From: Vibrio tubiashii
GTDB lineage: Bacteria; Pseudomonadota; Gammaproteobacteria; Enterobacterales; Vibrionaceae
Assembly (NCBI RefSeq): GCF_028551255.1
Contig: NZ_CP117029.1
Coordinates: forward strand, 2,542,001-2,606,000
Length of the DNA stretch: 64,000 bases
Reading direction: 5' to 3'
Positions within the stretch are counted from its first letter, which is position 1; each line of letters opens with the position of its first letter. This document shows positions 8,984-18,206 of the stretch, piece by piece. Below the pieces are notes generated by a model. That model was not told the origin of the DNA. It did not search any database and was given only the letters and a program-made list of their open reading frames with translations. The position numbers and the translations under genes are program-made.

Positions 8984-10217
8984 AGCGTGCTAGTCTCCGC
9001 TTGATGTTCTTCTCGATAACTACATGGTCGAACAGAGGTGCAAACAGGTTCGCGAATAGAATCGCCAGCATCATACCTTCTGGGTAAGCTGGGTTTACTA
9101 CACGAATTAGTACACACATCACGCCGATTAGTGCGCCGTACCACCATTTACCTTTGTTAGTAAATGAAGCGGATACAGGGTCTGTTGCCATAAAGAACAT
9201 ACCGAATGCAAAACCACCTAGAACTAGGTGCCAGTGCCATGGCATGTTGAACATTGGGTTAGTGTCAGAACCGATAACATTGAACAGAGTTGCTGTTGCA
9301 ATCATACCGATCATCACACCTGCAATAATGCGCCATGAAGCAATTCGCATGTACACGATCATTGCTGCACCGATCATTAGAGCCAGTGTAGAAACTTCAC
9401 CAATAGAACCAGGAATGTTACCGATGAAAGCGTCCATCCAAGTGATAGGAGCGCCTGTCACTGTATTCACTAGTGCACCGTTACCACCTTGTGCCCATTG
9501 GCTAAGCGCCGTTGCACCAGAGAAGCCATCAGCTGCAGTCCAAACTACGTCACCTGAGATTTGCGCAGGGTAAGCGAAGAATAGAAATGCACGGCCAGCA
9601 AGTGCTGGGTTAAGGAAGTTACGACCCGTACCACCAAAGATCTCTTTAGCAACAACAACACCGAAGGTAATACCTAGCGCCGCTTGCCATAGAGGAAGTG
9701 TTGGTGGAACGATAAGTGCAAATAGGATCGAAGTTACAAAGAAACCTTCGTTAACTTCGTGCTTACGCACCATACAGAACAGTACTTCCCAGAAACCACC
9801 AACGATAAATACCGTTGCGTAGATAGGTAGGAAGTAAGTTGCACCTAGGATCATCTTACTGCCAACGCCTGCATCGGCAGCTAAAGTGCCCCCAAGCATT
9901 TCCGTTAGCCAGTAGTGCCAGTTGCCAGCAACTACAGCTGCTAGCTGATCACCAGCATACATGTGATTAAGTGCTGAGATAGCTTGGCCACCCGCGTTGT
10001 ACATACCCCAGAACATTGCTGGGAATACCGCGAACCAAACCATGATCATGATACGTTTTAGGTCAACGCTATCACGAACGTGCGAGCTTTTTTTCGTTAC
10101 CAAGCCTGGCGTGTAGAAAAGTGTTGCTGCTGCTTCATATAAAGCAAACCACTTCTCATGCTTACCACCTGGCTCAAAATGATGCTCGATGTCTTCAATA
10201 AACTTTTTAAGAGCCAT
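8973..10217 (-). CDS. nqrB: Na+-NQR subunit B (covalent FMN, riboflavin, quinone site)
   Basis: This 414-residue polytopic membrane subunit is the site of quinone reduction. The covalent FMN site is T236 in [11 protein letters not shown]140, G141 and E144 in VGGFWEVLF are the region where korormicin- and HQNO-resistance changes have been described in other vibrios, and both glycines are present here. The ATG at 10217 was chosen over an upstream extension because [18 protein letters not shown] is the family N terminus and GAAGGGTAA lies just ahead. It starts five bases after nqrA. Confidence 0.97.
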   Translation of the reverse strand: MALKKFIEDIEHHFEPGGKHEKWFALYEAAATLFYTPGLVTKKSSHVRDSVDLKRIMIMVWFAVFPAMFWGMYNAGGQAISALNHMYAGDQLAAVVAGNWHYWLTEMLGGTLAADAGVGSKMILGATYFLPIYATVFIVGGFWEVLFCMVRKHEVNEGFFVTSILFALIVPPTLPLWQAALGITFGVVVAKEIFGGTGRNFLNPALAGRAFLFFAYPAQISGDVVWTAADGFSGATALSQWAQGGNGALVNTVTGAPITWMDAFIGNIPGSIGEVSTLALMIGAAMIVYMRIASWRIIAGVMIGMIATATLFNVIGSDTNPMFNMPWHWHLVLGGFAFGMFFMATDPVSASFTNKGKWWYGALIGVMCVLIRVVNPAYPEGMMLAILFANLFAPLFDHVVIEKNIKRRLARYGK

Positions 10218-10222
10218 GAAAA

Positions 10223-11563
10223 TTACCCTTCCTTCTCGATGGTATCTAGGCATTCACGAAGGAGTTCACCGTACTCGTATTTACCAGGACACACAAAGGT
10301 ACACAATGCTACATCTTCTTCATCTAGCTCTAGCGCACCTAGTGCTGCTGCACTGTCAGTATCACCTGCACATAGATCACGAAGTAGCAGAGTTGGCTCC
10401 ATATCTAGAGGCATTACGCGTTCGTAGTTGCCGATTGGAACCATTGAACGATCACTACCGTTAGTCGTCGTTGTCATGTTGAACAACTGACCTTTGAATA
10501 CGTGACCAAGGAATGAGCGAGTAATTGAGAACTTGTTCTTACCTGGCATTGCCCATCCAAACAGTTCTTTTTCACGGCCTTCACGTAATACAGAAACCTG
10601 TACGTGGTAACGACCAAGGTATGCGTGAGGACCAGTTGCATGAGTACCAGTCAGTACTGAACCAGAAATCACACGAACTTCACCTGGCATTAGCTCGCTG
10701 TCCGTTACGTCATCAAGGCATGCACCTAGAGATGTACGAACTAGACGAGGGTTATTCACTACTGGGCCAGCCAGAGAAATAACACGGTCAGTGTAAAGTT
10801 CACCAGTTAGGAACAACTTACCGAACGCGATAACGTCCTGGTAGTTGATACTCCACGCCACATTTTCTGCATTCACTGGGTATAGGAAATGCATGTGGGT
10901 GCCAGCAAGACCTGCTGGGTGAGGGCCATCAAATACATGCTCTTCAACATTTGATTGAGAAGAACGAGGAAGACTTGTACCAGATTTACATACGTAAACC
11001 TTGCCATCAGTCAGAGTTGAAAGCAGATCTAAACCTGCAACAAACGCTTCTTGTTGTTCATTGATGATCAACTCAGGCTGAGCCGCTAGTGGATTAGTAT
11101 CCATAGCAGTTACGAAAATAGCCTTAGTAGAAGATTCGATTGCTGGAACCTTGCTGAACGGACGAGTACGTAAAGCGGTCCAAAGACCTGATTCAACTAG
11201 TTGAGTTTTCACCGTTTCACGGTCAAGACCTGCTAGTTTATCAGCTTCAAACTTATCGAATGTCACCTGCTCTTCACCTGCCACTTCAATCACTACAGAT
11301 TGAAGGACACGCTTAGCGCCACGGTTAATCTCGATCACTTTACCAGCTGCTGGTGAAGTAAATTTCACGCCTGGGTTCTTCTTATCTTCAAAAAGAACTT
11401 GAGCTTTCTTTACTTCATCGCCTACGCGGACATGCATAGTAGGACGCATGCCGACGTACTCTTCGCCAAGCAAGGCGACTTTTTTGATGGTCTTACCATC
11501 ATTAATCACCTGGGTAGGAGTTCCTGCAACAGGAAGGTCCAAACCCTTCTTTATTGTAATCAT
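10223..11563 (-). CDS. nqrA: Na+-NQR subunit A
   Basis: The first gene of the operon encodes a 446-residue cytoplasmic peripheral subunit implicated in quinone binding. The start is placed at the ATG giving [16 protein letters not shown], the family N terminus. A GTG twelve bases upstream is in frame but would add four atypical residues. The ribosome site is weak, which may matter because the leader upstream is highly structured. The C-terminal part carries the C-rich stretch [18 protein letters not shown], resembling the Rnf/Nqr family. Confidence 0.97.
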   Translation of the reverse strand: MITIKKGLDLPVAGTPTQVINDGKTIKKVALLGEEYVGMRPTMHVRVGDEVKKAQVLFEDKKNPGVKFTSPAAGKVIEINRGAKRVLQSVVIEVAGEEQVTFDKFEADKLAGLDRETVKTQLVESGLWTALRTRPFSKVPAIESSTKAIFVTAMDTNPLAAQPELIINEQQEAFVAGLDLLSTLTDGKVYVCKSGTSLPRSSQSNVEEHVFDGPHPAGLAGTHMHFLYPVNAENVAWSINYQDVIAFGKLFLTGELYTDRVISLAGPVVNNPRLVRTSLGACLDDVTDSELMPGEVRVISGSVLTGTHATGPHAYLGRYHVQVSVLREGREKELFGWAMPGKNKFSITRSFLGHVFKGQLFNMTTTTNGSDRSMVPIGNYERVMPLDMEPTLLLRDLCAGDTDSAAALGALELDEEDVALCTFVCPGKYEYGELLRECLDTIEKEG

Positions 11564-11960
11564 ACGCACTTGCACTACTTTTATCGGGAAAAAGATTCTT
11601 TGTTTGCGTAACTTTTAGACACGACACTAGTGTCCGGTTTTGGTGAAGTTTTAAACACCAAAATCGCAACATCCTATTAAAAATCTCGCTACAGGAATTA
11701 AGCGAGATTTATCAGGTGCGATAGTCTATCATCTTTTTGGAAGCCGATGCCATGATGAATACTATGATTAACAGAGATATTTCGTAGGAATAGGCGTCAA
11801 AAGGCTAAGGAATAGTCATAACTTTGAGCCACCGCACAAACATAAATCGGCATGCTATTTCCCATTCTTCTGATTCATTCACATCATGAAACATTCTGTT
11901 TTAAAACTAACCATCACGTTAATTTGTTTCCACATTGTTAATATCTAACTAGTCGCAACC
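11564..11960 (-). promoter_or_regulatory. Structured leader and promoter region of the nqr operon
   Basis: About 400 bases without a gene separate nqrA from the bolA terminator. Three strong dyads lie close to nqrA: a 12-bp palindrome GACACTAGTGTC (11623-11634), an 8-bp stem TTTTGGTG / CACCAAAA (11638-11663), and a 10-bp stem AAATCTCGCT / AGCGAGATTT (11681-11710). Read towards nqrA the last is followed by a short T tract. The farther part is AT-rich. I could not assign a secure -35/-10 pair. Confidence 0.6.
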
Positions 11961-11964
11961 ATTA

Positions 11965-11990
11965 AAAAGGGTAGCAAACGCTACCCTTTT
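11965..11990. terminator. Intrinsic terminator after bolA
   Basis: An 11-bp stem (AAAAGGGTAGC / GCTACCCTTTT) with loop AAAC is followed on the minus strand by TTAAT after its own T run. It lies seven bases past the bolA stop. Confidence 0.88.
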
Positions 11991-11997
11991 ATGTTGT

Positions 11998-12306
11998 TTA
12001 TTTTGAGCCGCCTAAGCACATTGGGCTATCTGGCGCGAGCTGATTCTGTTCTTTCCATTCATCAGCTGTATAGGTGTGCATAGACAGAGCATGGATTTGG
12101 TTCGCTAACTCTTCTGCAAGCACTTGATTTACTTGACGGTGACGTGCAATCAAGCGCGCCCCCTCAAACTTCGCACTCACAACAACCACTTTGAAGTGGC
12201 TTTCCGAGCCTGGCGGAACGTTATGCATGTAACTTTCGTTAATCACGCTTAAGTGGTCTGGATTGAAGGCCTCTTTGAGCTTGCTTTCAATGACTTCTTG
12301 GATCAT
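11998..12306 (-). CDS. bolA: BolA family transcription/Fe-S regulator
   Basis: A 102-residue BolA protein. Diagnostic segments are [21 protein letters not shown], the [13 protein letters not shown] helix and the invariant HALSMHTYT near the C terminus. BolA proteins bind monothiol glutaredoxin with a shared 2Fe-2S cluster and influence envelope and stress genes. The ATG at 12306 is preferred over one twelve bases upstream: it aligns with the E. coli N terminus and has GGTG six bases ahead, whereas the upstream ATG has no clear ribosome site. In E. coli bolA also neighbours yajG and ampG, which follow here on the other strand. Confidence 0.92.
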   Translation of the reverse strand: MIQEVIESKLKEAFNPDHLSVINESYMHNVPPGSESHFKVVVVSAKFEGARLIARHRQVNQVLAEELANQIHALSMHTYTADEWKEQNQLAPDSPMCLGGSK

Positions 12307-12443
12307 CTGTTTCACCATCAGATATGAACAACACTTTAAGCCTAGATAATAATCACCTCTGCCATAAAGCTAAAGGTTTTAGTTTCCACAACCTTCAGCT
12401 TTTGCGACAATTTAGCAATTAATGACTCTCTAGCATTCCAAAT

Positions 12444-13574
12444 ATGAAAACTGATCTTACTTTACATGATCGTACCCTATCTTTGTTCCGGTACCCGAAA
12501 AGAAACAATGAAACCCTGCAAGCATGGGATGCTGGAGACGAGTACCTCATCAATCATCTTGAAGAAATGGCGTTACCAGCGGGTCAGAATATTCTGATTA
12601 TTAACGATCACTTTGGTGCTCTGAGCTGTTGGTTTAGTCAGCAGCACAAAGTCACCTTGATGAGTGATTCATTTATCTCTCATCAAGGGGCAAACGCCAA
12701 CCTCAAAGCAAACAACTGCCCGACGATCACTTACTTGACCACCATGGACAAGATTCCAAGTGATATCGATTTGGTGCTGTTTCAGTTACCTAAGAGTAAT
12801 CGCCACTTAGTCTGGCTACTCAGTCAGTTGCGCGATTCGCTAGATAGCTCTGTCCCTGTGATTGCGGTCAACAAGGCCAAAGAGATCCACACTTCGACAC
12901 TCAAACTGTTCGAAAAACACCTTGGCGAAACCAAAACATCGCTGGCGTGGAAAAAACACCGCCTTGTCTTTAGCTATGCCAACAGTTCAACACCAATCGA
13001 GGTTTCACCCGACACGCGTTGGTCCGTTGATAAAGAACAGATTGAACTTAACAATCTACCTAATGTTTATTCTGGAGAGAGCTTAGATCTTGGCGCTCGC
13101 TTTATGCTTGAGCACTTACCGCAAAACCCAGATCTTAAACACGTACTCGATTTAGGCTGTGGCAATGGTGTGTTATCAGTAAAAATGGGCCAACTGAATC
13201 CGCAGATCAAACTGACCTGCGTCGACGAGAGCTTTATGGCGGTGGAATCGGCGCAACAAAACCTTATCGCAAACTTAGGAAAACAGAGAGAATTCGACTG
13301 TATCGCCAATAACTGCCTCGATGGAATGCCGGCGAAAGATGTCGATCTGGTAATGTGTAATCCCCCTTTTCATCAGCAACAAGCGATTACGGATCACATT
13401 GCATGGCAGATGTTCTGTGATGCAAAGCAAATTCTTAGTGTCGGTGGACAATTATTAGTTATCGGTAACCGTCACCTCGGCTACGATGGAAAGCTATCTA
13501 GACTGTTTGGCAAGTCGAACGTAAAAGTTGTCGCTTCCAATAAGAAATTTGTTATTTTACAAGCGACTAAATAG
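12444..13574 (+). CDS. rlmG: 23S rRNA (guanine-1835-N2) methyltransferase
   Basis: A 376-residue SAM-dependent RNA methyltransferase made of two related Rossmann domains. The N-terminal one is a degenerate pseudo-domain (NILIINDHFGALSCW). The C-terminal one has motif I VLDLGCGNGVLSVK and catalytic motif IV MCNPPFHQQ. Whole-length similarity to E. coli RlmG/YgjO (DIHTSTLELFEK-type segment, DxGARFxxQHLP, VDESxMAV) favours RlmG over its paralogue RsmC. It is transcribed away from bolA and has no strong ribosome site before its ATG. Confidence 0.9.
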   Translation: MKTDLTLHDRTLSLFRYPKRNNETLQAWDAGDEYLINHLEEMALPAGQNILIINDHFGALSCWFSQQHKVTLMSDSFISHQGANANLKANNCPTITYLTTMDKIPSDIDLVLFQLPKSNRHLVWLLSQLRDSLDSSVPVIAVNKAKEIHTSTLKLFEKHLGETKTSLAWKKHRLVFSYANSSTPIEVSPDTRWSVDKEQIELNNLPNVYSGESLDLGARFMLEHLPQNPDLKHVLDLGCGNGVLSVKMGQLNPQIKLTCVDESFMAVESAQQNLIANLGKQREFDCIANNCLDGMPAKDVDLVMCNPPFHQQQAITDHIAWQMFCDAKQILSVGGQLLVIGNRHLGYDGKLSRLFGKSNVKVVASNKKFVILQATK

Positions 13575-13636
13575 TCCACTATTATCTGTCTATACGTTTC
13601 AGTAGGCTCGCAGAGTTAACAAGAAAGGAAATTACA

Positions 13637-14206
13637 ATGAGAAAACTGGTTCTAGCCGCGTCAATGGCATTACTCACTGCGTGTTCAGCTCCGCAGCAAG
13701 AGCAAATCAACTTCATGCCTAAAGCGGTATTGAGCAACAGTGATATTGTTCAAGACGCAAGTTTTACTCTGACCAGTAAAGACATGCGTTCCGCGCAATA
13801 TGTTGCTTTGGTAGACAGTGGACGTTCAAACATTGAACCGATTCACTCTAAGCAAAACGTTCGCATCTCAATCGAAAACGCACTGTTGGATCAGTTTAAG
13901 TCACAAGGTTTCCGTAGCACAGTTAACAGCGAAAACTCCGTGGAAGTGGAAGTTCAAGAAGCGCTAGTGTCTGTTAAGCACACCGTAATGGAAAACCAGA
14001 TGGATGGAAAAGTGGTTCTGGAAATTACCGCAGAAACACCACAGGGCAAGCTTGTTAAGACTTACACGGGTACAGCAAAACGCACAGGTGCGCTTAGCGC
14101 TTCAAACGAAGAGATCGAAGAAGTACTTAATGATGTCATCAATCTTGTGCTGCAAGAAGTGTCTAACGATCGTGAACTTCAAAACTACATGCAGGAGCGA
14201 TTCTAA
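13637..14206 (+). CDS. yajG: YajG-family lipoprotein
   Basis: A 189-residue predicted lipoprotein. The signal peptide MRKLVLAASMALLTACS ends in lipobox LTAC, so it should be lipid-anchored in the envelope. The mature part is of the YajG type, with repeated beta-rich segments and a C-terminal helix. Molecular function is unknown. It is followed by the cyclophilin with a one-base TAATG overlap and then ampG, matching the yajG-ampG order in E. coli. A good AAAGGA site precedes the ATG. Confidence 0.85.
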   Translation: MRKLVLAASMALLTACSAPQQEQINFMPKAVLSNSDIVQDASFTLTSKDMRSAQYVALVDSGRSNIEPIHSKQNVRISIENALLDQFKSQGFRSTVNSENSVEVEVQEALVSVKHTVMENQMDGKVVLEITAETPQGKLVKTYTGTAKRTGALSASNEEIEEVLNDVINLVLQEVSNDRELQNYMQERF

Positions 14207-14751
14207 TGTGGAAAACAGCAATTGCCTCACTTGCGTTAGTTAGCAGTCTAGCATTTGCAGGTCCAAAGGTAGAATTCGAAACCAATCTTGGTTCTTTCAC
14301 TGTTGAGCTAAACCAAGAGAAAGCCCCTATTACCGTGGCTAACTTTTTAAAGTATGTCGATGATGGCAGTTATGTTGGCTCTCAATTTCATCGCGTGATC
14401 CCTAACTTTATGGCTCAGGGTGGTGGTTTTGATCAAGAGATGAAGCCGCTCGCGACTTACTCACCGATCAAGAATGAAGCGTCGAATGGGTTGAAGAACA
14501 ATACGGCAACGATTGCAATGGCGCGTACCAACAACCCAAATTCTGCAACTCGTCAGTTTTTTATCAACTTCGTCGACAATAACTTCCTTGACTATGACCA
14601 ACGCCCACCAGGTTACGCAGTGTTTGGTAAAGTAACGCAAGGTTTTGACGTAATTAAAAAAATGGGTAAAAAACCGACCCACTCAGTAGGACGCTACCGC
14701 GATGTTCCTGTTGAGCCAATCATAATTACAAAAGCGACTCTTCTAAAATAA
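14206..14751 (+). CDS. Periplasmic peptidyl-prolyl cis-trans isomerase, cyclophilin type
   Basis: A 181-residue cyclophilin with an N-terminal signal peptide (MWKTAIASLALVSSLAFAG), so it is exported. The catalytic Arg/Phe region is FHRVIPNFMAQGGG, the binding-pocket segment is TARQFFINxxDN-like (SATRQFFINFVDNNFLD), and FGKVTQGFDVI lies near the C terminus. It should catalyse proline isomerisation in periplasmic protein folding. It resembles PpiA/PpiB, and I cannot say which orthologue it is. Its start overlaps the yajG stop (TAATG). Confidence 0.92.
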   Translation: MWKTAIASLALVSSLAFAGPKVEFETNLGSFTVELNQEKAPITVANFLKYVDDGSYVGSQFHRVIPNFMAQGGGFDQEMKPLATYSPIKNEASNGLKNNTATIAMARTNNPNSATRQFFINFVDNNFLDYDQRPPGYAVFGKVTQGFDVIKKMGKKPTHSVGRYRDVPVEPIIITKATLLK

Positions 14752-14758
14752 TCCTCTT

Positions 14759-14791
14759 AGGCTCTAATCTCCACGGTTAGAGCCTTTCTTC
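14759..14791 (+). terminator. Intrinsic terminator after the cyclophilin gene
   Basis: A 9-bp stem (AGGCTCTAA / TTAGAGCCT) with a 9-nt loop is followed by TTCTTCTT. It lies between the cyclophilin gene and ampG. Confidence 0.75.
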
Positions 14792-14824
14792 TTGCATACC
14801 GGAAACTCAAACAAGGAATAGTGT

Positions 14825-16216
14825 ATGTCTTCTGACTCCCCTTCACTGTCTTGGCGAGAAACAATTCAAAGCTACATGGATAGACGCCTGATGTGGGTGT
14901 TCATGCTCGGCTGCTCAAGTGGTTTTCCCTGGGTATTGATTGGTTCGAATATGTCTGGCTGGCTCAAAGATGCCGGGCTGACTCGCGCAGCAATTGGCTA
15001 CTTTGGTAGTGTTTTCGCTGTTTACGCAATTAACTTTCTCTGGGCACCACTGGTCGACAGGGTTCGTCTGCCACTATTGCACGCCATGCTAGGTCAACGC
15101 CGAAGTTGGATATTCCTCTGTCAGTCAGTGGTTCTTGTTTGCACCTTATTTATTGCGGGGGTCGACCCGTCGCAAAATCTGATGCTCACTTCGATGTTAG
15201 CTCTGGGGATTGCTATCTCGTCAGCGACGCAAGACATCGCTATCGATGCCTTTCGTATCGATACTTTCCCTAAATCAGAACCTTCAAAACTGCCGCAAGC
15301 TTCTGCGATGGCAGTGATTGGTTGGTGGACGGGCTACTCAGTGCCTGGTTACCTTGCCTTTATCAATGCAGATTCTGTTGGTTGGAATGGCGTTTACTAC
15401 GGTATGGCCGCCATTGTCGCCATTCTTATGGTCTTCACCTTACTCGTCGGTGAGCCAAAAACGCAGCGTGATTCATTGCAAGCGCAAGCGGAACAACGCC
15501 ATAGCAAGGTGGTCGGCAATCGAGCCGTTGCATGGCTAACGGTAACTGTGGTGGAACCCTTCTTAGATTTCTTCAAACGTAATGGCTTTCGCGTCGCACT
15601 GACACTACTACTGTTCGTTTTCCTATTTAAGATTGGTGAGGCTTTCCTTGGCCGAATGTCGATTACCTTTTACAAAGAGATTGGCTTTAGTAACGAACAG
15701 ATCGGTTATTACTCTAAGTTAATCGGCTGGGGACTAACAATTCTGTTCACTCTAGTTGGCAGTATGGTCAATGTGAAGTTTGGTATCGTACGCGGCCTGA
15801 TGATCGGCGGCATTGCCATGGCGTCAAGTAACCTGATGTTTGCATGGATCGCTAAGGTTGGTCCAAATGAGCAACTGTTCTTAGCCACACTCGTGGTCGA
15901 TAACTTTACCTCAGCGTTTTCGACCGTCGCCTTTGTCTCTTTCTTAACCGTAGTGACAGGGCAAGCTTTCTCGGCAACTCAATACGCCCTGCTCGCTTCA
16001 CTAGGCAATTTCGGTCGAACGACACTTGCTTCATTCTCGGGCGAGTTGGTCGATTACCTCAACGACTGGTCTACTTTCTTTATCTTGACCGCAGTGATGG
16101 TGATTCCAAGCCTGATTATGCTCTACTCACTCAGGCACTATTTCTCCGATATGTTGGATAAGGCACGGGAGCGAGATAAGCAGGAATTGCAACAACAAAG
16201 CACAGAAAATAGTTGA
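14825..16216 (+). CDS. ampG: Muropeptide MFS transporter AmpG
   Basis: A 463-residue major-facilitator permease with about 12-14 membrane segments. It imports GlcNAc-anhydroMurNAc muropeptides for peptidoglycan recycling, a step that also feeds beta-lactamase induction in species with AmpR. AmpG-like features are the LMWVFMLGCSSGFPWVLIG start, SSATQDIAIDAFRID in helix 4 and the ATQYALLASLGNFGRT segment. The start is the ATG with AAGGA upstream. The gene ends at a strong bidirectional terminator facing the sigma/anti-sigma operon. Confidence 0.93.
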   Translation: MSSDSPSLSWRETIQSYMDRRLMWVFMLGCSSGFPWVLIGSNMSGWLKDAGLTRAAIGYFGSVFAVYAINFLWAPLVDRVRLPLLHAMLGQRRSWIFLCQSVVLVCTLFIAGVDPSQNLMLTSMLALGIAISSATQDIAIDAFRIDTFPKSEPSKLPQASAMAVIGWWTGYSVPGYLAFINADSVGWNGVYYGMAAIVAILMVFTLLVGEPKTQRDSLQAQAEQRHSKVVGNRAVAWLTVTVVEPFLDFFKRNGFRVALTLLLFVFLFKIGEAFLGRMSITFYKEIGFSNEQIGYYSKLIGWGLTILFTLVGSMVNVKFGIVRGLMIGGIAMASSNLMFAWIAKVGPNEQLFLATLVVDNFTSAFSTVAFVSFLTVVTGQAFSATQYALLASLGNFGRTTLASFSGELVDYLNDWSTFFILTAVMVIPSLIMLYSLRHYFSDMLDKARERDKQELQQQSTENS

Positions 16217-16219
16217 TAA

Positions 16220-16253
16220 AAAAAGGCTTGGTTCAAAAAAACCAAGCCTTTTT
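16220..16253. terminator. Bidirectional terminator between ampG and the anti-sigma gene
   Basis: A perfect 13-bp stem (AAAAGGCTTGGTT / AACCAAGCCTTTT) has A and T tracts on both sides and can serve both converging genes. Confidence 0.92.
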
Positions 16254-16267
16254 CATTCTATCTGTGT

Positions 16268-16930
16268 TTAAGGATACATGCCTTTACCAAACAGGTTAAA
16301 CACTCTTGCCACACCTTGGGTAAAGAGCATCGGCTCTGTAAGAACAGTAAGGCATAAACAATCTTCACCGACTCTGGTGAACGGGCTGTGTTTCACCGAA
16401 CCATCTTTAAGTAAGTAATCACCCACTTCATAATGTCCATCCTCATCACTAAACCCACCATGCAGCACTAGCGTTGATTCTAAACCTTTGTGCGTATGCT
16501 GTGGAATGGTGACATCTTCCGAGATGTACATCAGATTGATTCGCGCTTGCTCGGAAATATCTATTGAAGCGCTGTAGACCTTACCTCCATAGCTTTTCCA
16601 CTCGCCTATTTTGTCTCTAAAGCGTGATAACGAAAGAGGAAGCCTGAATGTTTTGTCGTTTACTTCGATAAAAGTCGGTAGTCGCGGCGGTCTCAGTGGC
16701 TCGCTGTTTTGCTCTAAACAAACAATCTGATCAAACATTGAATCCAAATCTAGATTTGAATCGACACTTTCACTGACTAGCTCTTCTCCGCACTCGGCTT
16801 CAAACTGCTGAACTAGCTGCCTACATTTAGGGCAACTCTCAATATGAGTGGCAATTGTAAAGGCACTCACATCATCAAGAATGCCTTGAGCGTAAGCCTG
16901 CAACATTGATGTTTGTGGATGGAAACTCAT
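16268..16930 (-). CDS. chrR: ChrR-family zinc anti-sigma factor with C-terminal cupin
   Basis: A 220-residue anti-sigma factor. The N-terminal zinc domain has H4, H29, C33 and C36 (HIESCPKC), with the same spacing as Rhodobacter ChrR. The C-terminal domain is a cupin with IPQHTHKGLESTLVLHG and a later HSPF metal histidine. ChrR holds its sigma factor until singlet oxygen or related stress releases it. The ATG at 16930 was chosen because it follows the sigma stop by one base and has GAGG nine bases ahead; an upstream in-frame TTG lacks a site. The pair is co-transcribed with the sigma gene. Confidence 0.93.
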   Translation of the reverse strand: MSFHPQTSMLQAYAQGILDDVSAFTIATHIESCPKCRQLVQQFEAECGEELVSESVDSNLDLDSMFDQIVCLEQNSEPLRPPRLPTFIEVNDKTFRLPLSLSRFRDKIGEWKSYGGKVYSASIDISEQARINLMYISEDVTIPQHTHKGLESTLVLHGGFSDEDGHYEVGDYLLKDGSVKHSPFTRVGEDCLCLTVLTEPMLFTQGVARVFNLFGKGMYP

Positions 16931-16931
16931 A

Positions 16932-17510
16932 CTACTCTGCCTCAATTGAATTGCGTAATTTCTCTACCGCCAATCGCAATCTCGATTTAACGGTGCCTAA
17001 AGGTATGTCGAACATATCAGCGACTTGCTGATGAGGAAGTTCTTCAAGGTAAACAGCTTTGACCACCTTCTTCTGAGCTTCGGGCAAAATATCGAGATAC
17101 TTGATAATCTGCTGCTTCAAACGCTCCGTTTCAGGAGAATAGTGTTCAACCAAATCAGGTGGACAGTAGTCGTTGGGCCAAATATCTTCCGAGTGGATAT
17201 GCGCTTCTCTCCCCTTCTGTTTACGCAGGGTGTCGAAACAGAGGTTACGAGCAATGGTGTAGATCCAAGTAGAAAGCGAGCTTTTACTACCATCAAACAA
17301 TGCACTTTTTTGCCACACGGTTGCCATCGCTTCTTGAACGATTTCTAAAGCCACCTGCTCATTGCCCATATGCCTAAATGTAAACTGTTTTAAACGTGGG
17401 GAGAAATGAGAAAACACCAGAGCAAAGGCTTGTTTGTCTTGTTGTTTCACCTTCTCCATACACGACGCCCAGTCATTCTTTTTAAAAGCTTGGGTATCTA
17501 TGTTGGCCAT
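16932..17510 (-). CDS. ECF sigma factor of the RpoE/ChrR (singlet-oxygen) group
   Basis: A 192-residue extracytoplasmic-function sigma factor. Region 2 spans KQQDKQAFALVFSHFSPRLKQF to STWIYTIARNLCFDTLRKQ, and region 4 has the helix-turn-helix LPHQQVADMFDIPLGTVKSRLRLAVEKLR. Together with the downstream ChrR-type anti-sigma this is the ECF11-like arrangement known from Rhodobacter and Vibrio photooxidative stress responses. A TGATCC-N19-TAAA promoter immediately upstream fits autoregulation. No gene symbol is given because rpoE would be confused with the envelope-stress sigma factor. A good AAGGA site precedes the ATG. Confidence 0.93.
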   Translation of the reverse strand: MANIDTQAFKKNDWASCMEKVKQQDKQAFALVFSHFSPRLKQFTFRHMGNEQVALEIVQEAMATVWQKSALFDGSKSSLSTWIYTIARNLCFDTLRKQKGREAHIHSEDIWPNDYCPPDLVEHYSPETERLKQQIIKYLDILPEAQKKVVKAVYLEELPHQQVADMFDIPLGTVKSRLRLAVEKLRNSIEAE

Positions 17511-17541
17511 TTCGATATCCTTAATAACGCCCCTGAACTTT

Positions 17542-17570
17542 TTTATACGTCTGACAAACTATTTGGATCA
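17542..17570 (-). promoter_or_regulatory. ECF11-type promoter for the sigma/chrR operon
   Basis: On the minus strand TGATCC (17570-17565) and TAAA (17545-17542) are separated by 19 bases. This matches the TGATCC-N18/19-TAAR promoter described for the Rhodobacter RpoE/ChrR system. The TAAA lies about 32 bases upstream of the sigma start. The first three bases of the -35 element are the TGA stop codon of the Lon-N-domain gene. Confidence 0.75.
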
Positions 17571-18149
17571 CTGTGTCAGCTCATCTCCTAAGGTTTTTGT
17601 TAGAAAGCTAACAGCACCTGCGCAATCTTTTTGACCAACTAAACGATCAAATTGCTGATTGGTCAGAGGGAGTATTTCTAACCAACGTTGACTAACCCAA
17701 CTGGCATCATCAAAAAACTTTTGCTCGTAGAGATTACCAATATCAGGGAACTGCTGATAAACCCGATTTAAATAATGACAGATTGGCTCAATTTCTTTAT
17801 CAACTGAAGAATACTCCCAACTTGGTAGCCATTTTACTCTGGCATATCGCAAACCATCGTATTCAACTCTGACATGCTTGATCTCGAACTTAGTTAAACC
17901 AGTAACTGAGATCCCAAGCAAACCGTCGTCAAGCTGTTCAAAATCAATCACCTTAACGAGAGTTCCGATTTTAGACAACTCACTATCATTTGGCTCCTCA
18001 CGCTTTTCAAATAGACACAAACCAAAGGTTCCATCGCCTTTCATCGCTTGAGAAACCAACCTTTTATATCGTGGCTCAAAAATCCTTAGGCGCATTTTCC
18101 CTTCTGGCAACACAAATGAGCTCAAAGGAAAAAGCATAATCTCTGGCAT
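17568..18149 (-). CDS. Lon N-terminal (LON-SB) domain protein
   Basis: A 193-residue protein that is only the substrate-binding LON-N domain, without the ATPase or protease parts. It opens with the family pattern IMLFPLSSFVLPEGKMRLRIFEPRYKRLV. It continues with FGLCLFEKRE, the GTLVKVIDFEQLDDGLLGISVTG strands and a helical C-terminal part. Function is unknown; stand-alone LON-N proteins are often linked to stress responses. Its stop codon forms part of the downstream sigma-operon promoter, and a weaker promoter-like TGATCG-N18-TAAC lies ahead of it, so it may share that regulon. AGGAG precedes the ATG. Confidence 0.88.
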   Translation of the reverse strand: MPEIMLFPLSSFVLPEGKMRLRIFEPRYKRLVSQAMKGDGTFGLCLFEKREEPNDSELSKIGTLVKVIDFEQLDDGLLGISVTGLTKFEIKHVRVEYDGLRYARVKWLPSWEYSSVDKEIEPICHYLNRVYQQFPDIGNLYEQKFFDDASWVSQRWLEILPLTNQQFDRLVGQKDCAGAVSFLTKTLGDELTQ

Positions 18150-18178
18150 AAATGTAACTCCTAATCTTTTTATTAACA

Positions 18179-18206
18179 GTTACGTTACAACACACCAACC
18201 CGATCA
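18179..18206 (-). promoter_or_regulatory. Possible ECF11-like promoter upstream of the Lon-N gene
   Basis: TGATCG (18206-18201) and TAAC (18182-18179) are 18 bases apart on the minus strand, about 30 bases before the start codon. It differs from the sigma-operon promoter at the last base of each element, so this is only a candidate. Confidence 0.3.
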
